A program made the translations under genes and the position numbers. Under the pieces are notes generated by a model. The model saw only the letters and a program-made list of their open reading frames with translations, ran no database searches and was not told the DNA's origin. Shown piece by piece: positions 35,748-45,137 of a stretch of DNA of 64,000 nt (its first letter is position 1; each line of letters opens with the position of its first letter). The DNA is from DATJCV01 sp963707665 (GTDB lineage: Bacteria; Pseudomonadota; Gammaproteobacteria; Burkholderiales; Burkholderiaceae_D): assembly GCA_963707665.1 (NCBI GenBank), contig CAVPQU010000018.1, forward strand, positions 124,001 to 188,000, read 5' to 3'.

Positions 35748-35902
35748 GATTTTCCGTCGCCGCCCTGAGGTCGGCAGCCTGCTGCCGGGCGGCGGGCGAA
35801 CGCTCCGATCCGATATGCTTTGGACGTATGATTTGATCTTGCGCAAACTTGCCTGTAGAAAATAATAGATACTGCGCACTATTGCCTTGCCTTGATACAG
35901 CC

Positions 35903-36106
35903 ATGAATGCCAATAAGCACACCGAAGAAATGATTGAAGACTTGGTCAACGTGACTTGCGGAGAGCAGGCGAGCGCCCGTGAGCGGCACGTCTACCGGGA
36001 GGCGTTGCGCAGCCTGGTACGACTGGCAAAAGCGGAGCAGATGTTCGAGCTGAAGTCGGACGTCCAGACGCTGATGAACACGTCTGCCGAGATCATATTG
36101 CATTGA
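35903..36106 (+). CDS. Small hypothetical protein
   Basis: A 67-residue helical protein (MNANKHTEEMIEDLVNVT, then ARERHVYREALRSLVRLAKA, ending SAEIILH) with no signal peptide. Amino-acid usage is that of a real soluble protein, and the ATG chosen begins where hydrophilic, helical sequence starts. I recognise no family. It stands alone between the permease and a 530-base gap. Confidence 0.55.
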   Translation: MNANKHTEEMIEDLVNVTCGEQASARERHVYREALRSLVRLAKAEQMFELKSDVQTLMNTSAEIILH

Positions 36107-36637
36107 TGGGCGCGACGCGGTGTGCTTGCGCGCCCGGGCAGCCGTAGTTTTAGCGTCATCTTCCTGCTCCTCGAAGGCGGGCCGTTCCGGCCCTTCCTGC
36201 TATCTAGCACAGGCTTCCATGCTCAGTTGTTCGATGCTGATATGGAGTATGCGTCATAAATTGCCATTTGCTGCGCGGGATCAGTCTCTTGCTGATGGAG
36301 TATATGGTCTGAATGCGGTGGTGGCGCGCTTTCTCCGCCGATTACCCGTTAAGCGGTAGCCTGCAGGCCATAGTACCCGGCGCACCGCCAGTCCTTTCCT
36401 GGCGACGCTCCGGCAAGCGGCATGCCCGTGCTGCGGTCTCGTCTAGCAGGCGCATTCCTTCGACCTTGCATGTTCTGCCATTCGGATCCTACGGATTTTC
36501 CCGTTGTCCGTACATCCGGCATTCGGCATTCGGCAGCCAGGCGCTGACGTATGTGGTAACGGCGCTGGCGAATCAGTAAGACCTTCTCGTTTTGTTGCTA
36601 CAGCAGCTGCCGCAGCAAGCGGTGATTTTCAGGCGAG
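36107..36637. other. Intergenic stretch with paired GGAGTAT motifs
   Basis: No gene is supported on either strand in these 530 bases. It contains ATGGAGTATGCG at 36242 and GATGGAGTATATGG at 36295. The second shares a 14-base core with the complement of 26530-26543. A short GGGCC/GGCCC hairpin lies at 36179-36193 without a T run. Confidence 0.5.
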
Positions 36638-37993
36638 CTATTTCCATGCGCGCTGAATGCGGCGCAGATACCAGCTCAGGCCAACCGCTACCAAAGCAAT
36701 GCTCACGCTGTTGGCGAACCAGAATCCGGCGGCGCCATGCAGTGCAGCGGGCGTCAGGCCAGTCAGATTGAAGCCCAGCGTGTAGCCGCCGCCCAAGCCC
36801 ACGCCCCACAGCGCCAGCGCGTAAATGATGGTCGGCACGATCGCGATCTTGTAGGCGCGCAGGATGAAGGCGGTGGTGATCTGCACCGCATCGAATAACT
36901 GATAGAACGAAATGAAGGCAAACAATGGCAAGGCGGCGGCGATGATCGCCGGATTGGGCGAATAGGCGCGGATGATCGATTCGCGGGTAAGCCAGACGAT
37001 GATGCCGATCACGGCCGACGACAATGCCGCCAGCCGGATGCCGTCGTTGCCGATGCGGCGCGCCTCGTCAAACCGGCGGGCGCCGATTGCCTGCGCCACC
37101 AACGTGCCGGCAGCGCTGGCAATCGACAGCGGCAGCATGTACAGGACGGTGGCGAAATTGGCGGTGATCTGGTGGCCGCCGACCGCCAGTTCGCCCAGCC
37201 GCGCGATGAACAGCGCCATGAAAGTGAAGGCGGTGACTTCGATCAGATAGCTGAGTCCCATCGGCACGCCCAAGAGCAACAGCGGTTTTTGCGCCGCCCA
37301 GCGTGGCGCCACCCAGCCGGTGCCGAACAGGCCGAACCGGCGGTAGCCGGGCGCCAGCCGCAGGATGGCCCAGCACACCGCCAGCATCAGCCAGGCGATG
37401 ACGCTGGTGGCAATCGCGGCGCCGGGGCCGCCAAAGGCTGGCAGTCCGAGGCCGCCGAAAATGAATAGCGCGTTTAGCGGTACTTTCAGCGCCAGCCCGG
37501 CAAGCTGGATCACCATGACCATCGTCGGCCGCGCGATTGCAGTATTGAGTGCGCTATAGATCCGGAAGCCGAGCGTGGCCGGTAGCGCCAGCGCCAAAAT
37601 TTGCAGGTACAGAGTGGCCTTCTCGGTGAGTTCAGGCGAAGCCTGCGCCAGCGCCAAGAATGGCTGCGGAAACAGCAGCACCACCGCGCCGGCACAGCAC
37701 AGGAAAAAAGCCAGCCAGCTGCCTTGCTTGATTTCGTCGCCGACTTCGCGCATGCGGCCGGCGCCGAACAGCTGCCCGACCGATGGCGCCAACGCCTGCA
37801 GCACGCCGCCCAGACCGACGAAGATACTGACATAGATCGAGGCACCCAGCGCCAGCGCGGCCAGGTCGGTAGCCGAAAAGCGGGCGGTCATCGCGGTGTC
37901 GATCACGCCATTGGCGATCACCGCCAACTGCCCGATCAGAATCGGCCAGGCCAGCGCCGCAATCCGGAAGGTATGTTGCAACGGAGCGCGCAA
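36638..37993 (-). CDS. MATE family efflux transporter (NorM-like)
   Basis: A 451-residue, 12-helix antiporter of the MATE family, which exports cationic drugs or metabolites with Na+ or H+. Two homologous halves are visible, each beginning with a MATE repeat (ALAWPILIGQLAVIANGVIDTAMTARF and LLLLGVPMGLSYLIEVTAFTFMALFIARLG); the family signatures AQAIGARRFDEARRIG and VGQLFGAGRMREVGDEIKQG follow helices in each. Lies 31 bases after the glycosyltransferase gene in the same direction. Confidence 0.92.
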   Translation of the reverse strand: MRAPLQHTFRIAALAWPILIGQLAVIANGVIDTAMTARFSATDLAALALGASIYVSIFVGLGGVLQALAPSVGQLFGAGRMREVGDEIKQGSWLAFFLCCAGAVVLLFPQPFLALAQASPELTEKATLYLQILALALPATLGFRIYSALNTAIARPTMVMVIQLAGLALKVPLNALFIFGGLGLPAFGGPGAAIATSVIAWLMLAVCWAILRLAPGYRRFGLFGTGWVAPRWAAQKPLLLLGVPMGLSYLIEVTAFTFMALFIARLGELAVGGHQITANFATVLYMLPLSIASAAGTLVAQAIGARRFDEARRIGNDGIRLAALSSAVIGIIVWLTRESIIRAYSPNPAIIAAALPLFAFISFYQLFDAVQITTAFILRAYKIAIVPTIIYALALWGVGLGGGYTLGFNLTGLTPAALHGAAGFWFANSVSIALVAVGLSWYLRRIQRAWK

Positions 37994-38024
37994 TGCTATT
38001 GATCCTGATGATCCATGTCGGCCA

Positions 38025-39761
38025 CTATGAGACGGCTCGCTGGTACAGGCGGAAGCGCTCGTCGCGGTCCGATGGACGGTGGCCTTCCCACAGCAAGTTC
38101 CATTGGCCGCTGAATTGCTTCAAGAGCGCCGAATCATCGGGCTGATCGTTGCGGTTTTGCAGCAACAGGTAGTCGCAGCGGCTGTTTTCCGTGGTGGCGA
38201 AGGGCACGCCGCCAAAGTAGGCGAACGACGCCCGCTGCGAGGCGCCGACATTGGAGTCAACGCACTGCACGCCGGTCGGCAGCTTGAGCCGGATTTGTTC
38301 GGCCACGCCGGCGTAGCTCTTGCCGTAATTGATCCATGGCAGCCATAAGGTCATCAGCAGCAGCCAGCACAGAATGACGCCGCCGGACGACAGCACCACC
38401 GCGCGCCACAACACCGCTGGCCGGCGCGCAATGCGCCAGTGCACCAGCAGGATCCAGCCGGCACTGGCGGCGGCGGCGGCGGCAAATGCGATCAGGTTGA
38501 ATTCAGGCTTGAAGCCGGGCGCCAGCTTGAATGCGTTTCTGGCGATTTGCGCCGGCCAGCCGGTTTCCTTGGCGATCCAGCCGATCCAGATGAAGCCGGC
38601 GCAGGCGGTCAGCGTCATCACGGAAAACCAGTCGACCGCATTGATCGCGCCGCGCTTCATGGTCGGCAGGCCGAAGGCTGCCAGCACCGCCAACGGAGGC
38701 AATAGCGGCAGCAGGATTCCTTCTTCGGAATGGACGTTGAGCCAGCCGAGAATCGTCAGGGCGCCGAAAAAACTGAGCGGCAGCGAGATATGCAAGGCTG
38801 CATGTTGGCGCCGCCATGCATACACCGCCCACGCGGCAAACGGCCAGGCCGGCCAGGCAAACCAGATTTCGTACTTGAGCAGATAGCTCAGCGCCTCCCA
38901 CGACGGCCAGTTCAGTTGCCTGCTGTTCCACGCCATCCATTGAGCAAATGGCGAGCCGCCGAAGGGCTGCAACACATGGTTGGCGAGCGGCCAGCTGGCA
39001 CCAATCAATAGCGCCAGCGGCGCCGTGATCAGCAGCAGTCGGGGTAGCACGTTGCGCTGGCGCACCGCCGCCAGCACCAACAGACCGAGCCACAATCCGA
39101 ATGGCACCACCCAGCCGCGCGTCAGGATCAGGGCGCCGAATCCAAGGCCCAGCAGGGCCCCGCTGCGCGGCGTGTCAGCCGCTGTGTCCACATCAAACAA
39201 GCGCACGGCGGCAAACAGCGAAAACGCCACCAGCGACACTTGCAGGCCCATCGCATTGGCTTCGTGGCTGTGTAACAAGAGTCCGAGGCAGCCGAGGTAA
39301 ATCAGGAACGCGCCATCGGCCAGTGTGCGGCCGAAGTCGCGTGCTTCCGGCTGGCCGCCGAACGCCAGGATCAATGGCTGTGCTTCGCTGCGCCGGCCCA
39401 GCAAGTAAGTCGCGTACCACAGCGACAGCGAGCCGAGCAGGAAGAACGCGACAATCGCCACCCGCGCCGCCAGCACGTCGCCCAGGACCCAGCCGAACAG
39501 CTTGATGCAGAGGGCGCCGATCCAGTAGGCGAGCGGTCCTTCGGTCGACATCTTGAGACCGGCGACATGCGGCCACAGCCAGTCATCCAGGCCGCCATGC
39601 GCCATGCTCCACATGATGCCGAAGCCAGCGGCATCGTCGCTCTTCCATGGGTCGCGCCCGATCAGGCCGGGCAAAATATATAGAAGGCCGAGCGCGAACA
39701 GCCCCCAGCGCGGCAGTGCGCGCGTCGCGGCAGCGGGCAGGCGAACAGGCTTCATTGGCAT
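38025..39761 (-). CDS. PMT/ArnT-like membrane glycosyltransferase
   Basis: About 578 residues with 10-12 helices and a C-terminal periplasmic part, as in the PMT/ArnT (GT39/GT83) family, which transfers sugars from undecaprenyl phosphate. Family features are LLYILPGLIGRDPWKSDDAAGFGIMWSMA, where the acidic residues after the first helix are the proposed catalytic region, and TEGPLAYWIGALCIKLFGW. The longer open frame upstream has no helices and is not conserved; I chose MPMKPV at 39761. The acceptor cannot be told. An operon with the MATE gene is likely. Confidence 0.85.
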   Translation of the reverse strand: MPMKPVRLPAAATRALPRWGLFALGLLYILPGLIGRDPWKSDDAAGFGIMWSMAHGGLDDWLWPHVAGLKMSTEGPLAYWIGALCIKLFGWVLGDVLAARVAIVAFFLLGSLSLWYATYLLGRRSEAQPLILAFGGQPEARDFGRTLADGAFLIYLGCLGLLLHSHEANAMGLQVSLVAFSLFAAVRLFDVDTAADTPRSGALLGLGFGALILTRGWVVPFGLWLGLLVLAAVRQRNVLPRLLLITAPLALLIGASWPLANHVLQPFGGSPFAQWMAWNSRQLNWPSWEALSYLLKYEIWFAWPAWPFAAWAVYAWRRQHAALHISLPLSFFGALTILGWLNVHSEEGILLPLLPPLAVLAAFGLPTMKRGAINAVDWFSVMTLTACAGFIWIGWIAKETGWPAQIARNAFKLAPGFKPEFNLIAFAAAAAASAGWILLVHWRIARRPAVLWRAVVLSSGGVILCWLLLMTLWLPWINYGKSYAGVAEQIRLKLPTGVQCVDSNVGASQRASFAYFGGVPFATTENSRCDYLLLQNRNDQPDDSALLKQFSGQWNLLWEGHRPSDRDERFRLYQRAVS

Positions 39762-39840
39762 TGGAATGGTGGTGGCCGGACAGTCGTCAACAGGGCGATA
39801 TTGTGCCGCAAAACGCGCCGCATACCGTTTACCGGAAATG

Positions 39841-39866
39841 AAAAAGGCAGCCGTAGCTGCCTTTTT
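39841..39866 (-). terminator. Terminator downstream of rpmE2
   Basis: GGCAGC (39846-39851) and GCTGCC (39856-39861) form a stem with a 4-base loop, flanked by five A's and five T's, so it can act in both directions. It lies 20 bases after the rpmE2 stop codon on the minus strand. Confidence 0.8.
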
Positions 39867-39885
39867 CGAGAACCAAACACAGGAA

Positions 39886-40152
39886 TTATTCTTCGACCTG
39901 GGTTTTGGAGCCGACCTTGCCGAATTTTTGGCGGAATTTTTCCACACGACCGGCGGTATCGACGATCTTGTGCTTGCCGGTGTAGAACGGGTGCGATGCG
40001 GACGAGACCTCGATCTTGACCAGCGGATATTCCTTGCCTTCGAATTCGGTTTTCTCGCGCGTCTGGATGGTCGAGCGGGTCAGGAATTTGAAATCGCAGG
40101 AGAGGTCGTGGAACACGACTTCGCGGTAATCCGGGTGTATGCCTTCTTTCAT
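39886..40152 (-). CDS. rpmE2: 50S ribosomal protein L31 type B
   Basis: An 88-residue large-subunit protein. The start MKEGIHPDYREVVFHDLS and the SSASHPFYTGKHKIVDTAGRVEKFRQKFG region are diagnostic. It lacks the CxxC pairs of zinc-binding L31 type A, so it is the zinc-independent form. It has its own terminator and a divergent neighbour at 40349. Confidence 0.95.
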   Translation of the reverse strand: MKEGIHPDYREVVFHDLSCDFKFLTRSTIQTREKTEFEGKEYPLVKIEVSSASHPFYTGKHKIVDTAGRVEKFRQKFGKVGSKTQVEE

Positions 40153-40348
40153 GCTTGCCTCAAATGGTGGGGTAGCCAATCGCCACTTCGTCGGTCGCAA
40201 CGCTTCTTGACCCGATTGCCGATCACTTGCCTAGGGTTAAATTCGGAACCCGCGATTATACAATGTAATTACCCGTTCTTGCCACCGGCAGACGCAGCCC
40301 GATCGGGGCCGGTGCTAATATGACGGCCTCGAAAAAGGAGCGGATAAC

Positions 40349-40981
40349 GTGACAATCGGCCTTGGCGCAGGGATGAATACGGTACTGCAGGCGATCGAAG
40401 CGGGCGGCATCCTGGCCTTTGCCAGTTCCGGCTTCATCGAGGCCCGGCGCAAGCAAATGGATTTGATCGGCGTATTTACCGTGGCCTTCATCACCGCCTT
40501 CGGCGGCAGCACCTTGCGCGACATCTTGCTCGACCGCCGGCCATTTTTCTGGGTGCAGCACCAGGAATACATCTGGCTGATTTTCGTCCTGGCCCTGGTC
40601 GTGATTCCGCTCTCGCATTATCTGTGCTCATCGAGCGCCGAACGGGCAATCATATTTGCGGATGCACTGGGTTTGGGCATGTTCAGCGCGGCAGGGGCTT
40701 CGGTGGCGCAGGAAGCGCAGATGCCGATGTTCATTTGCGTGATGATGGGTGTGATTACCGGTATCTTCGGCGGCGTCTTGCGCGACATCATCTGCAACGA
40801 AATTCCGCTGGTGTTTCGGCGCGGCCAGTTGTACGCGACTTGTGCCTTTGCCGGTTGCTGGGTTTATCTGCTGCTCGGCTTGGCCGGCATGCCGCAAACC
40901 GCCGCGCTCATGGTTTGTATCCTTGTTACGTCGATCATGCGCTTGCTGGCTGTGCGCTTCGACCTGACTTTGCCAGCCTGA
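40349..40981 (+). CDS. TRIC/UPF0126 family membrane protein (YicG-like)
   Basis: A 210-residue protein of seven helices made of two UPF0126 repeats. Each repeat has the family GG-x-x-R-D motif: FITAFGGSTLRDILLDRRPFFW and GVITGIFGGVLRDIICNEIPLVF. Prokaryotic homologues form trimeric cation channels. I chose GTG at 40349 because aaggag lies 8 bases upstream; an ATG at 40373 is the alternative. Confidence 0.9.
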   Translation: MTIGLGAGMNTVLQAIEAGGILAFASSGFIEARRKQMDLIGVFTVAFITAFGGSTLRDILLDRRPFFWVQHQEYIWLIFVLALVVIPLSHYLCSSSAERAIIFADALGLGMFSAAGASVAQEAQMPMFICVMMGVITGIFGGVLRDIICNEIPLVFRRGQLYATCAFAGCWVYLLLGLAGMPQTAALMVCILVTSIMRLLAVRFDLTLPA

Positions 40982-40999
40982 ATACCGCACCGGTGGCCG

Positions 41000-41026
41000 A
41001 AAAAAAGCGCAGCCGATTGGCTGCGC
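41000..41026 (-). terminator. Terminator downstream of rho
   Basis: On the minus strand GCGCAGCC and GGCTGCGC (41007-41014 with 41019-41026) form an 8-bp stem with a 4-base loop, followed by seven T's. It is about 50 bases after the rho stop codon and also faces the end of the convergent TRIC gene. Confidence 0.85.
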
Positions 41027-41078
41027 CCTTGCTTGATTACGCTCGCCAGACTGATGCTGGCGGCATGATGGCGAAGCC

Positions 41079-42341
41079 TTAGCCGCCGCGTCGCATCATG
41101 TCGAAGAATTCGGCATTGTTCTTGGTTTCCTTCATCTTGCCGAGGATGAATTCCATCGCTTCGATTTCATCCATGCTGTACAACAGCTTGCGCAATATCC
41201 AGATTTTCTGCAGCTGGTCCGGCTTGATCAGCAATTCTTCGCGGCGGGTGCCGGACTTGTTCAGGTTGATGGCGGGGAAAACGCGTTTTTCCGCCAAGCG
41301 CCGTTCCAGGTGCACTTCCATGTTGCCGGTGCCCTTGAATTCCTCGTAGATCACGTCGTCCATGCGGCTGCCGGTTTCGATCAGCGCGGTCGCGATGATG
41401 GTCAGCGAACCGCCTTCCTCGATATTGCGGGCGGCGCCGAAGAAGCGCTTCGGCCGTTGCAGCGCGTTGGCGTCGACGCCGCCGGTCAGCACCTTGCCGG
41501 ACGCGGGAATCACGGTGTTGTAGGCGCGCGCCAGGCGCGTGATCGAATCGAGCAGGATCACCACGTCCTTTTTCATTTCGACCAGGCGCTTGGCCTTTTC
41601 CAGCACCATTTCGGCGACCTGGACGTGGCGCGTGGCCGGCTCATCGAAGGTGGAGGCCACCACTTCGCCGCGCACCGAGCGCTGCATTTCGGTCACTTCT
41701 TCCGGCCGTTCGTCGATCAGCAGCACGATCAGGGTGACGTCCGGGTGATTAGCGGCAATCGCGTGCGCGATGTGCTGCAGGATCACTGACTTGCCGGATT
41801 TGGGCGATGCGACCAGCAGGCCGCGCTGGCCCTTGCCGATCGGCGCCAGCATGTCGATGATGCGGCCAGTGATGTTTTCCTGGCCGTTCATCTCGCGTTC
41901 CAGCTTGAGCGGCTCGGTCGGATGCAGCGGCGTCAGGTTTTCAAACATGATCCGGTGTTTCGAGGCCTCCGGCGATTCGCCGTTGACCTTGTCCACCTTG
42001 ACCAGCGCAAAGTAGCGTTCGCCGTCTTTCGGGGTGCGCACTTCGCCTTCGATCGAGTCGCCGGTGTGCAGGTTGAAGCGGCGGATTTGCGATGGCGAAA
42101 TGTAGATGTCATCGGTCGAGGCCATGTAGCTGGCATCGGGCGAGCGCAAGAAGCCGAAACCGTCGGGCAGCACTTCCAGAGCGCCATCGCCGAAAATTTG
42201 TTCGCCTTGCTTGGCGCGTTTCTTCAGGATCGCGAACATCAATTCCTGCTTGCGCAGCCGCGCCGCGTTGTCGATGTCGAGACCGATGGCCATGTCCAGT
42301 AGTGCGGAGACGTGTAGCGCCTTTAATTCAGATAAATGCAT
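41079..42341 (-). CDS. rho: Transcription termination factor Rho
   Basis: Hexameric RNA helicase that ends untranslated transcripts. The 420-residue length is standard. The N-terminal Rho_N helices are followed by the cold-shock RNA-binding domain (GFGFLRSPDASYMASTDDIYIS), Walker A ASPKSGKSVILQH, the LIDERPEEVTEMQRS stretch, Walker B VVILLDSITRLARAYN and the RNA-binding KVLTGGVDANALQRPKRFFGAARN region. It lies 99 bases downstream of trxA, which has its own terminator between. Confidence 0.98.
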   Translation of the reverse strand: MHLSELKALHVSALLDMAIGLDIDNAARLRKQELMFAILKKRAKQGEQIFGDGALEVLPDGFGFLRSPDASYMASTDDIYISPSQIRRFNLHTGDSIEGEVRTPKDGERYFALVKVDKVNGESPEASKHRIMFENLTPLHPTEPLKLEREMNGQENITGRIIDMLAPIGKGQRGLLVASPKSGKSVILQHIAHAIAANHPDVTLIVLLIDERPEEVTEMQRSVRGEVVASTFDEPATRHVQVAEMVLEKAKRLVEMKKDVVILLDSITRLARAYNTVIPASGKVLTGGVDANALQRPKRFFGAARNIEEGGSLTIIATALIETGSRMDDVIYEEFKGTGNMEVHLERRLAEKRVFPAINLNKSGTRREELLIKPDQLQKIWILRKLLYSMDEIEAMEFILGKMKETKNNAEFFDMMRRGG

Positions 42342-42407
42342 ATGAGTGTCCCGGGACGGGATCGAAATGGGTGGGGGAGGGAACTGCGGTGGGTAAAGCG
42401 AATAAAA

Positions 42408-42433
42408 CGCGACGGTGCGGGCGCACCGTCGCG
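42408..42433 (-). terminator. Terminator downstream of trxA
   Basis: A perfect 11-bp stem (42408-42418 with 42423-42433) and a 4-base loop are followed on the minus strand by TTTTATT. It starts 8 bases after the trxA stop codon, separating trxA from rho. Confidence 0.85.
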
Positions 42434-42440
42434 ATGAAAA

Positions 42441-42767
42441 TTAAAGATTGCTGTCGATGAACGAAGTCAGTTGACCCTTGGCCAGGGCGCCCACTTTTTG
42501 CGCTGCCGGCACGCCATTCTTGAACAGGATCAGGGTCGGGATGCCGCGAATGCCGAATTTGGCTGGAACCGCCTGGTTGGCGTCCACGTCCATTTTGGCA
42601 ATTTGCAGCTTGCCGTCGTATTCCTTCGCGACTTCTTCCAGGATCGGCGCAATCATTTTGCACGGGCCGCACCACTCCGCCCAGAAATCGACCAGCACTG
42701 GCTTGTCCGATTTGAGGACATCGGTTTCAAAGGATGCATCTGAAATGTATTTGATGTTTTCGCTCAT
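42441..42767 (-). CDS. trxA: Thioredoxin
   Basis: A 108-residue thiol-disulfide reductase of the cytoplasm with the active site WAEWCGPCKMIAP near residues 29-41 and the GIRGIPTLILFKNG cis-proline region. Start MSENIKYISD is standard for betaproteobacterial TrxA. Own terminator; the trxA-rho order is common in proteobacteria. The 42768-43082 stretch (315 bases) has no supported gene. Confidence 0.97.
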   Translation of the reverse strand: MSENIKYISDASFETDVLKSDKPVLVDFWAEWCGPCKMIAPILEEVAKEYDGKLQIAKMDVDANQAVPAKFGIRGIPTLILFKNGVPAAQKVGALAKGQLTSFIDSNL

Positions 42768-43082
42768 GGCTTTCTCTGAGAGAGGAAAAAGGAATTAGTC
42801 AGCGCCGGAATAAATGGCCGTTCCTGCCTGTTGCCGGTATTTGTGACCAAAGTCGCTGCGACAAAACAAGCAGCGGGGATGTCGAACCAAAATACCTGTT
42901 TCGAGGGGTGCGACAAGAGGTCATGCGGCGGGGAGTCGGATAAATCATAACCGATTTTTGTTGCCGATGTTGCTCGTCCGCCGAATTTGAGCGGCACCGC
43001 ACACCTGAAAAAGCCGCCGCAGCGACATCCGGCAAGACCCGAAGCCGGCAAGCATCACGACATGGAGACGCCATCAGGTGAT

Positions 43083-43111
43083 AAAAACCCCGCACGAAAC
43101 ACAGTGCGGGG
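43083..43111 (-). terminator. Terminator of the rpmB-rpmG operon
   Basis: CCCCGCAC (43088-43095) and GTGCGGGG (43104-43111) form a perfect 8-bp stem with an 8-base loop; on the minus strand five T's follow. It begins 25 bases after the rpmG stop codon. Confidence 0.88.
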
Positions 43112-43135
43112 TGTGCGGGCGCCAAGCGGATCAAC

Positions 43136-43303
43136 TTACTTGATCTTGGTTTCCTTGTAGGCCACATGCTTGCGCGCCTTGGGATCGAATTTCATGATCT
43201 CCATTTTTTCAGGCGTGGTGCGCTTGTTCTTGGTGGTGGTGTAGAAATGACCGGTGCCTGCGGTCGATTCCAGCTTGATTTTGTCGCGGCCGGATTTAGC
43301 CAT
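43136..43303 (-). CDS. rpmG: 50S ribosomal protein L33
   Basis: A 55-residue protein read from the ATG at 43303 (MAKSGRDKIKLESTAGTGHF, then YTTTKNKRTTPEKMEIMKFD, ending ETKIK). Sequence and length are diagnostic of L33; the zinc cysteines are absent (C-minus form). It follows rpmB by 124 bases and is ended by its own terminator. Confidence 0.97.
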   Translation of the reverse strand: MAKSGRDKIKLESTAGTGHFYTTTKNKRTTPEKMEIMKFDPKARKHVAYKETKIK

Positions 43304-43427
43304 GATGGTTCCTTTACGTTTTGCCAGCCAGATGCGAAGTAGCGCCGGCGCTTAGTCTTTTTGAGTTGCGGGATACAGGCTAGCGCTGTGCTACCTCGCT
43401 CCCGACAAATCAGAGTGATAGGGAGAT

Positions 43428-43664
43428 TCAGACTTTCTCGCCGCGGGCGCGCATGTCGGCCAGGACAGCATCGATGCCGATCTTGTCAATCACGCGCAAG
43501 CCGGCGTTGGATAGGCGCAGCGATACCCAGCGGTTTTCGGATTCGACGAAAATGCGGCGATTTTGCAGGTTCGGCAAAAACCGACGCTTGGTCTTGTTGT
43601 TTGCATGGGAAACATTATTGCCGACCATCGGCCCTTTCCCGGTGACTTGGCAGACACGTGCCAT
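43428..43664 (-). CDS. rpmB: 50S ribosomal protein L28
   Basis: A 78-residue protein with the L28 start MARVCQVTGKGPMVGNNVSH and the motif KTKRRFLPNLQNRRIFVE. Standard rpmB-rpmG operon. A ribosome site (aaggag) lies just before the ATG, and a strong promoter lies 41-69 bases upstream. Confidence 0.98.
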   Translation of the reverse strand: MARVCQVTGKGPMVGNNVSHANNKTKRRFLPNLQNRRIFVESENRWVSLRLSNAGLRVIDKIGIDAVLADMRARGEKV

Positions 43665-43704
43665 GGTTTACTCCTTGAATATTTCCGACATTGGAAAAGG
43701 CGAG

Positions 43705-43733
43705 AGTATAGACAGAAATATGCGATTATTCAA
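43705..43733 (-). promoter_or_regulatory. Promoter of rpmB-rpmG
   Basis: On the minus strand TTGAAT (43733-43728), exactly 17 bases, and TATACT (43710-43705) make a near-consensus sigma-70 promoter. The -10 box lies 41 bases before the rpmB ATG, in an AT-rich stretch. Confidence 0.8.
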
Positions 43734-43803
43734 TGACTTGTGAAAAACAATTGTGTCTTGTTGCGATTTTTAATTTAACAAAATTGGATTGTCGCCACTA
43801 CGC

Positions 43804-44478
43804 TCACAATTGACCGTGCTCGGCAAACGAGTGGACTTGGTGGCCAGCCACGATGAAATGGTCCAGCACGCGGATGTCGACCAATGCCAGCGCCTGTTTC
43901 AGCGTGCTGGTCAAAGCATGGTCGGCGGCGCTCGGTTGCGGCGAGCCGGACGGGTGGTTGTGCGCCAGCATGATGGCAGCAGCGTTATGTGCCAGCGCGG
44001 CCTTGACCACTTCGCGCGGATAGACGCTGGCGTGGGTCAGCGTGCCGCGAAACAGTTCTTCAGCGGCGATGAGCTGGTTTTTGACATCCAGAAACAATAC
44101 CGCAAACGATTCATGCGCCTTGCGCGCCAGCAGCAGCCGCAGGAATTGCTTGACGGCCTGCGGTGAATCAAGCAGCACGCCGGCCTCCAATTCCTCGGCC
44201 AAGGCGCGCCGCGCCAGTTCCAGTACCGCCTGCAATTGCGCGAACTTGGCCGGCCCCAAGCCGTTGAGAGCGGAAAAATCGGTCAGTGAGGCTGAAAACA
44301 GCCGGTTCAATGAGCCGAAGTGGGTCAGCATGTCGCGCGCCAGATCGACAGCGCTTTTGCCGGCGACGCCGACCCGTAGAAACACAGCCAGCAATTCGGC
44401 GTGCGAAAGCGCTGCGGGGCCGTGTCGGATCAGGCGTTCGCGGGGCCGTTGTTCAAGCGGCCAGTCTGTGATTGCCAT
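43804..44478 (-). CDS. radC: RadC family JAMM-domain protein
   Basis: A 224-residue protein. The N-terminal helix-hairpin-helix part (RPRERLIRHGPAALSHAELLAVFLRVG, NGLGPAKFAQLQAVLELARR) is followed by the RadC/JAMM domain with its zinc motif AHNHPSGSPQPSAAD. The Glu-containing SYPREVVKAAL-like VYPREVVKAALAHNA precedes it. The role is uncertain; E. coli RadC is no longer considered a repair protein. I chose MAITDWPLEQRPRERL at 44478. It is divergent from slpA. Confidence 0.93.
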   Translation of the reverse strand: MAITDWPLEQRPRERLIRHGPAALSHAELLAVFLRVGVAGKSAVDLARDMLTHFGSLNRLFSASLTDFSALNGLGPAKFAQLQAVLELARRALAEELEAGVLLDSPQAVKQFLRLLLARKAHESFAVLFLDVKNQLIAAEELFRGTLTHASVYPREVVKAALAHNAAAIMLAHNHPSGSPQPSAADHALTSTLKQALALVDIRVLDHFIVAGHQVHSFAEHGQL

Positions 44479-44628
44479 AGCGTCTACCAAGTCGTGATGG
44501 GCGGGCTGGTTGAGCATCACCGAAGCGATTCGACGTTGCGGCCGATGCCTGCCCGAGACGATCGGTGGCGCCGCCCATCGGGCTTGGGTTTCCGGGATAA
44601 TACGCCATCTCGTCATCATTCTTGTGCC

Positions 44629-45081
44629 ATGTCAAATACACCGGTTGTCGTTACTGAAGACTCTTACCTGACCCTGCATTACCGCCTGGCCAGCGCCGAC
44701 GGTCAGGATCTGGTTTCCACCTTTGGCAGCAATCCGGCCACGCTGCAGTTCGGCCAGGGCCAGCTGGCGCCATTTCTCGAAGCGTGTCTGATTGGCCTGC
44801 CGGAAGGCGCGCATCAAATTTTTGAGTTGTCGCCCGCACAGGCATTCGGACCGCGCAATCCGGATCTGGTACAGCGCGTGACGCGCGCCACTCTGGCGCG
44901 GCATTCCGATCGCGACGAAGAGTACAAAATCGGCGATCTGGTCGAGTTCGAGGCACCCAATGGCGACCAATTCGCCGGAGTCCTGCGCGAGATCGACGCC
45001 GATAGCGCGCTGTTTGATTTCAACCATCCGCTGGCCGGGAAGACCGTGAAATTCGAAGTGCGCATCATCGGTATTCTTTAA
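44629..45081 (+). CDS. slpA: FKBP-type peptidyl-prolyl isomerase (SlpA-like)
   Basis: A 150-residue cytoplasmic isomerase and chaperone. FKBP parts are YLTLHYRLASADGQDLVSTF and FGQGQLAPFLEACLIGLPEGAHQIFEL; the inserted IF-like loop of SlyD/SlpA type (FGPRNPDLVQRVTR, then DLVEFEAPNGDQFAGVLREID) and the closing VDFNHPLAGKTVKFEV-like FDFNHPLAGKTVKFEV follow. It lacks the His-rich tail of SlyD. It precedes ispH by 56 bases, the conserved slpA-ispH order. Confidence 0.94.
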   Translation: MSNTPVVVTEDSYLTLHYRLASADGQDLVSTFGSNPATLQFGQGQLAPFLEACLIGLPEGAHQIFELSPAQAFGPRNPDLVQRVTRATLARHSDRDEEYKIGDLVEFEAPNGDQFAGVLREIDADSALFDFNHPLAGKTVKFEVRIIGIL

Positions 45082-45137
45082 GCGACCGCGCGGGACGCGC
45101 CTGGTAGCCAGCGTGGTTTGAGCAAGGAATAGGAAAA

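Noticed and set aside
43701..43710. GAGAGTATA near rpmB as another copy of the GGAGTAT motif
   Set aside because: It is explained as the complement of the TATACT -10 box of the rpmB promoter.
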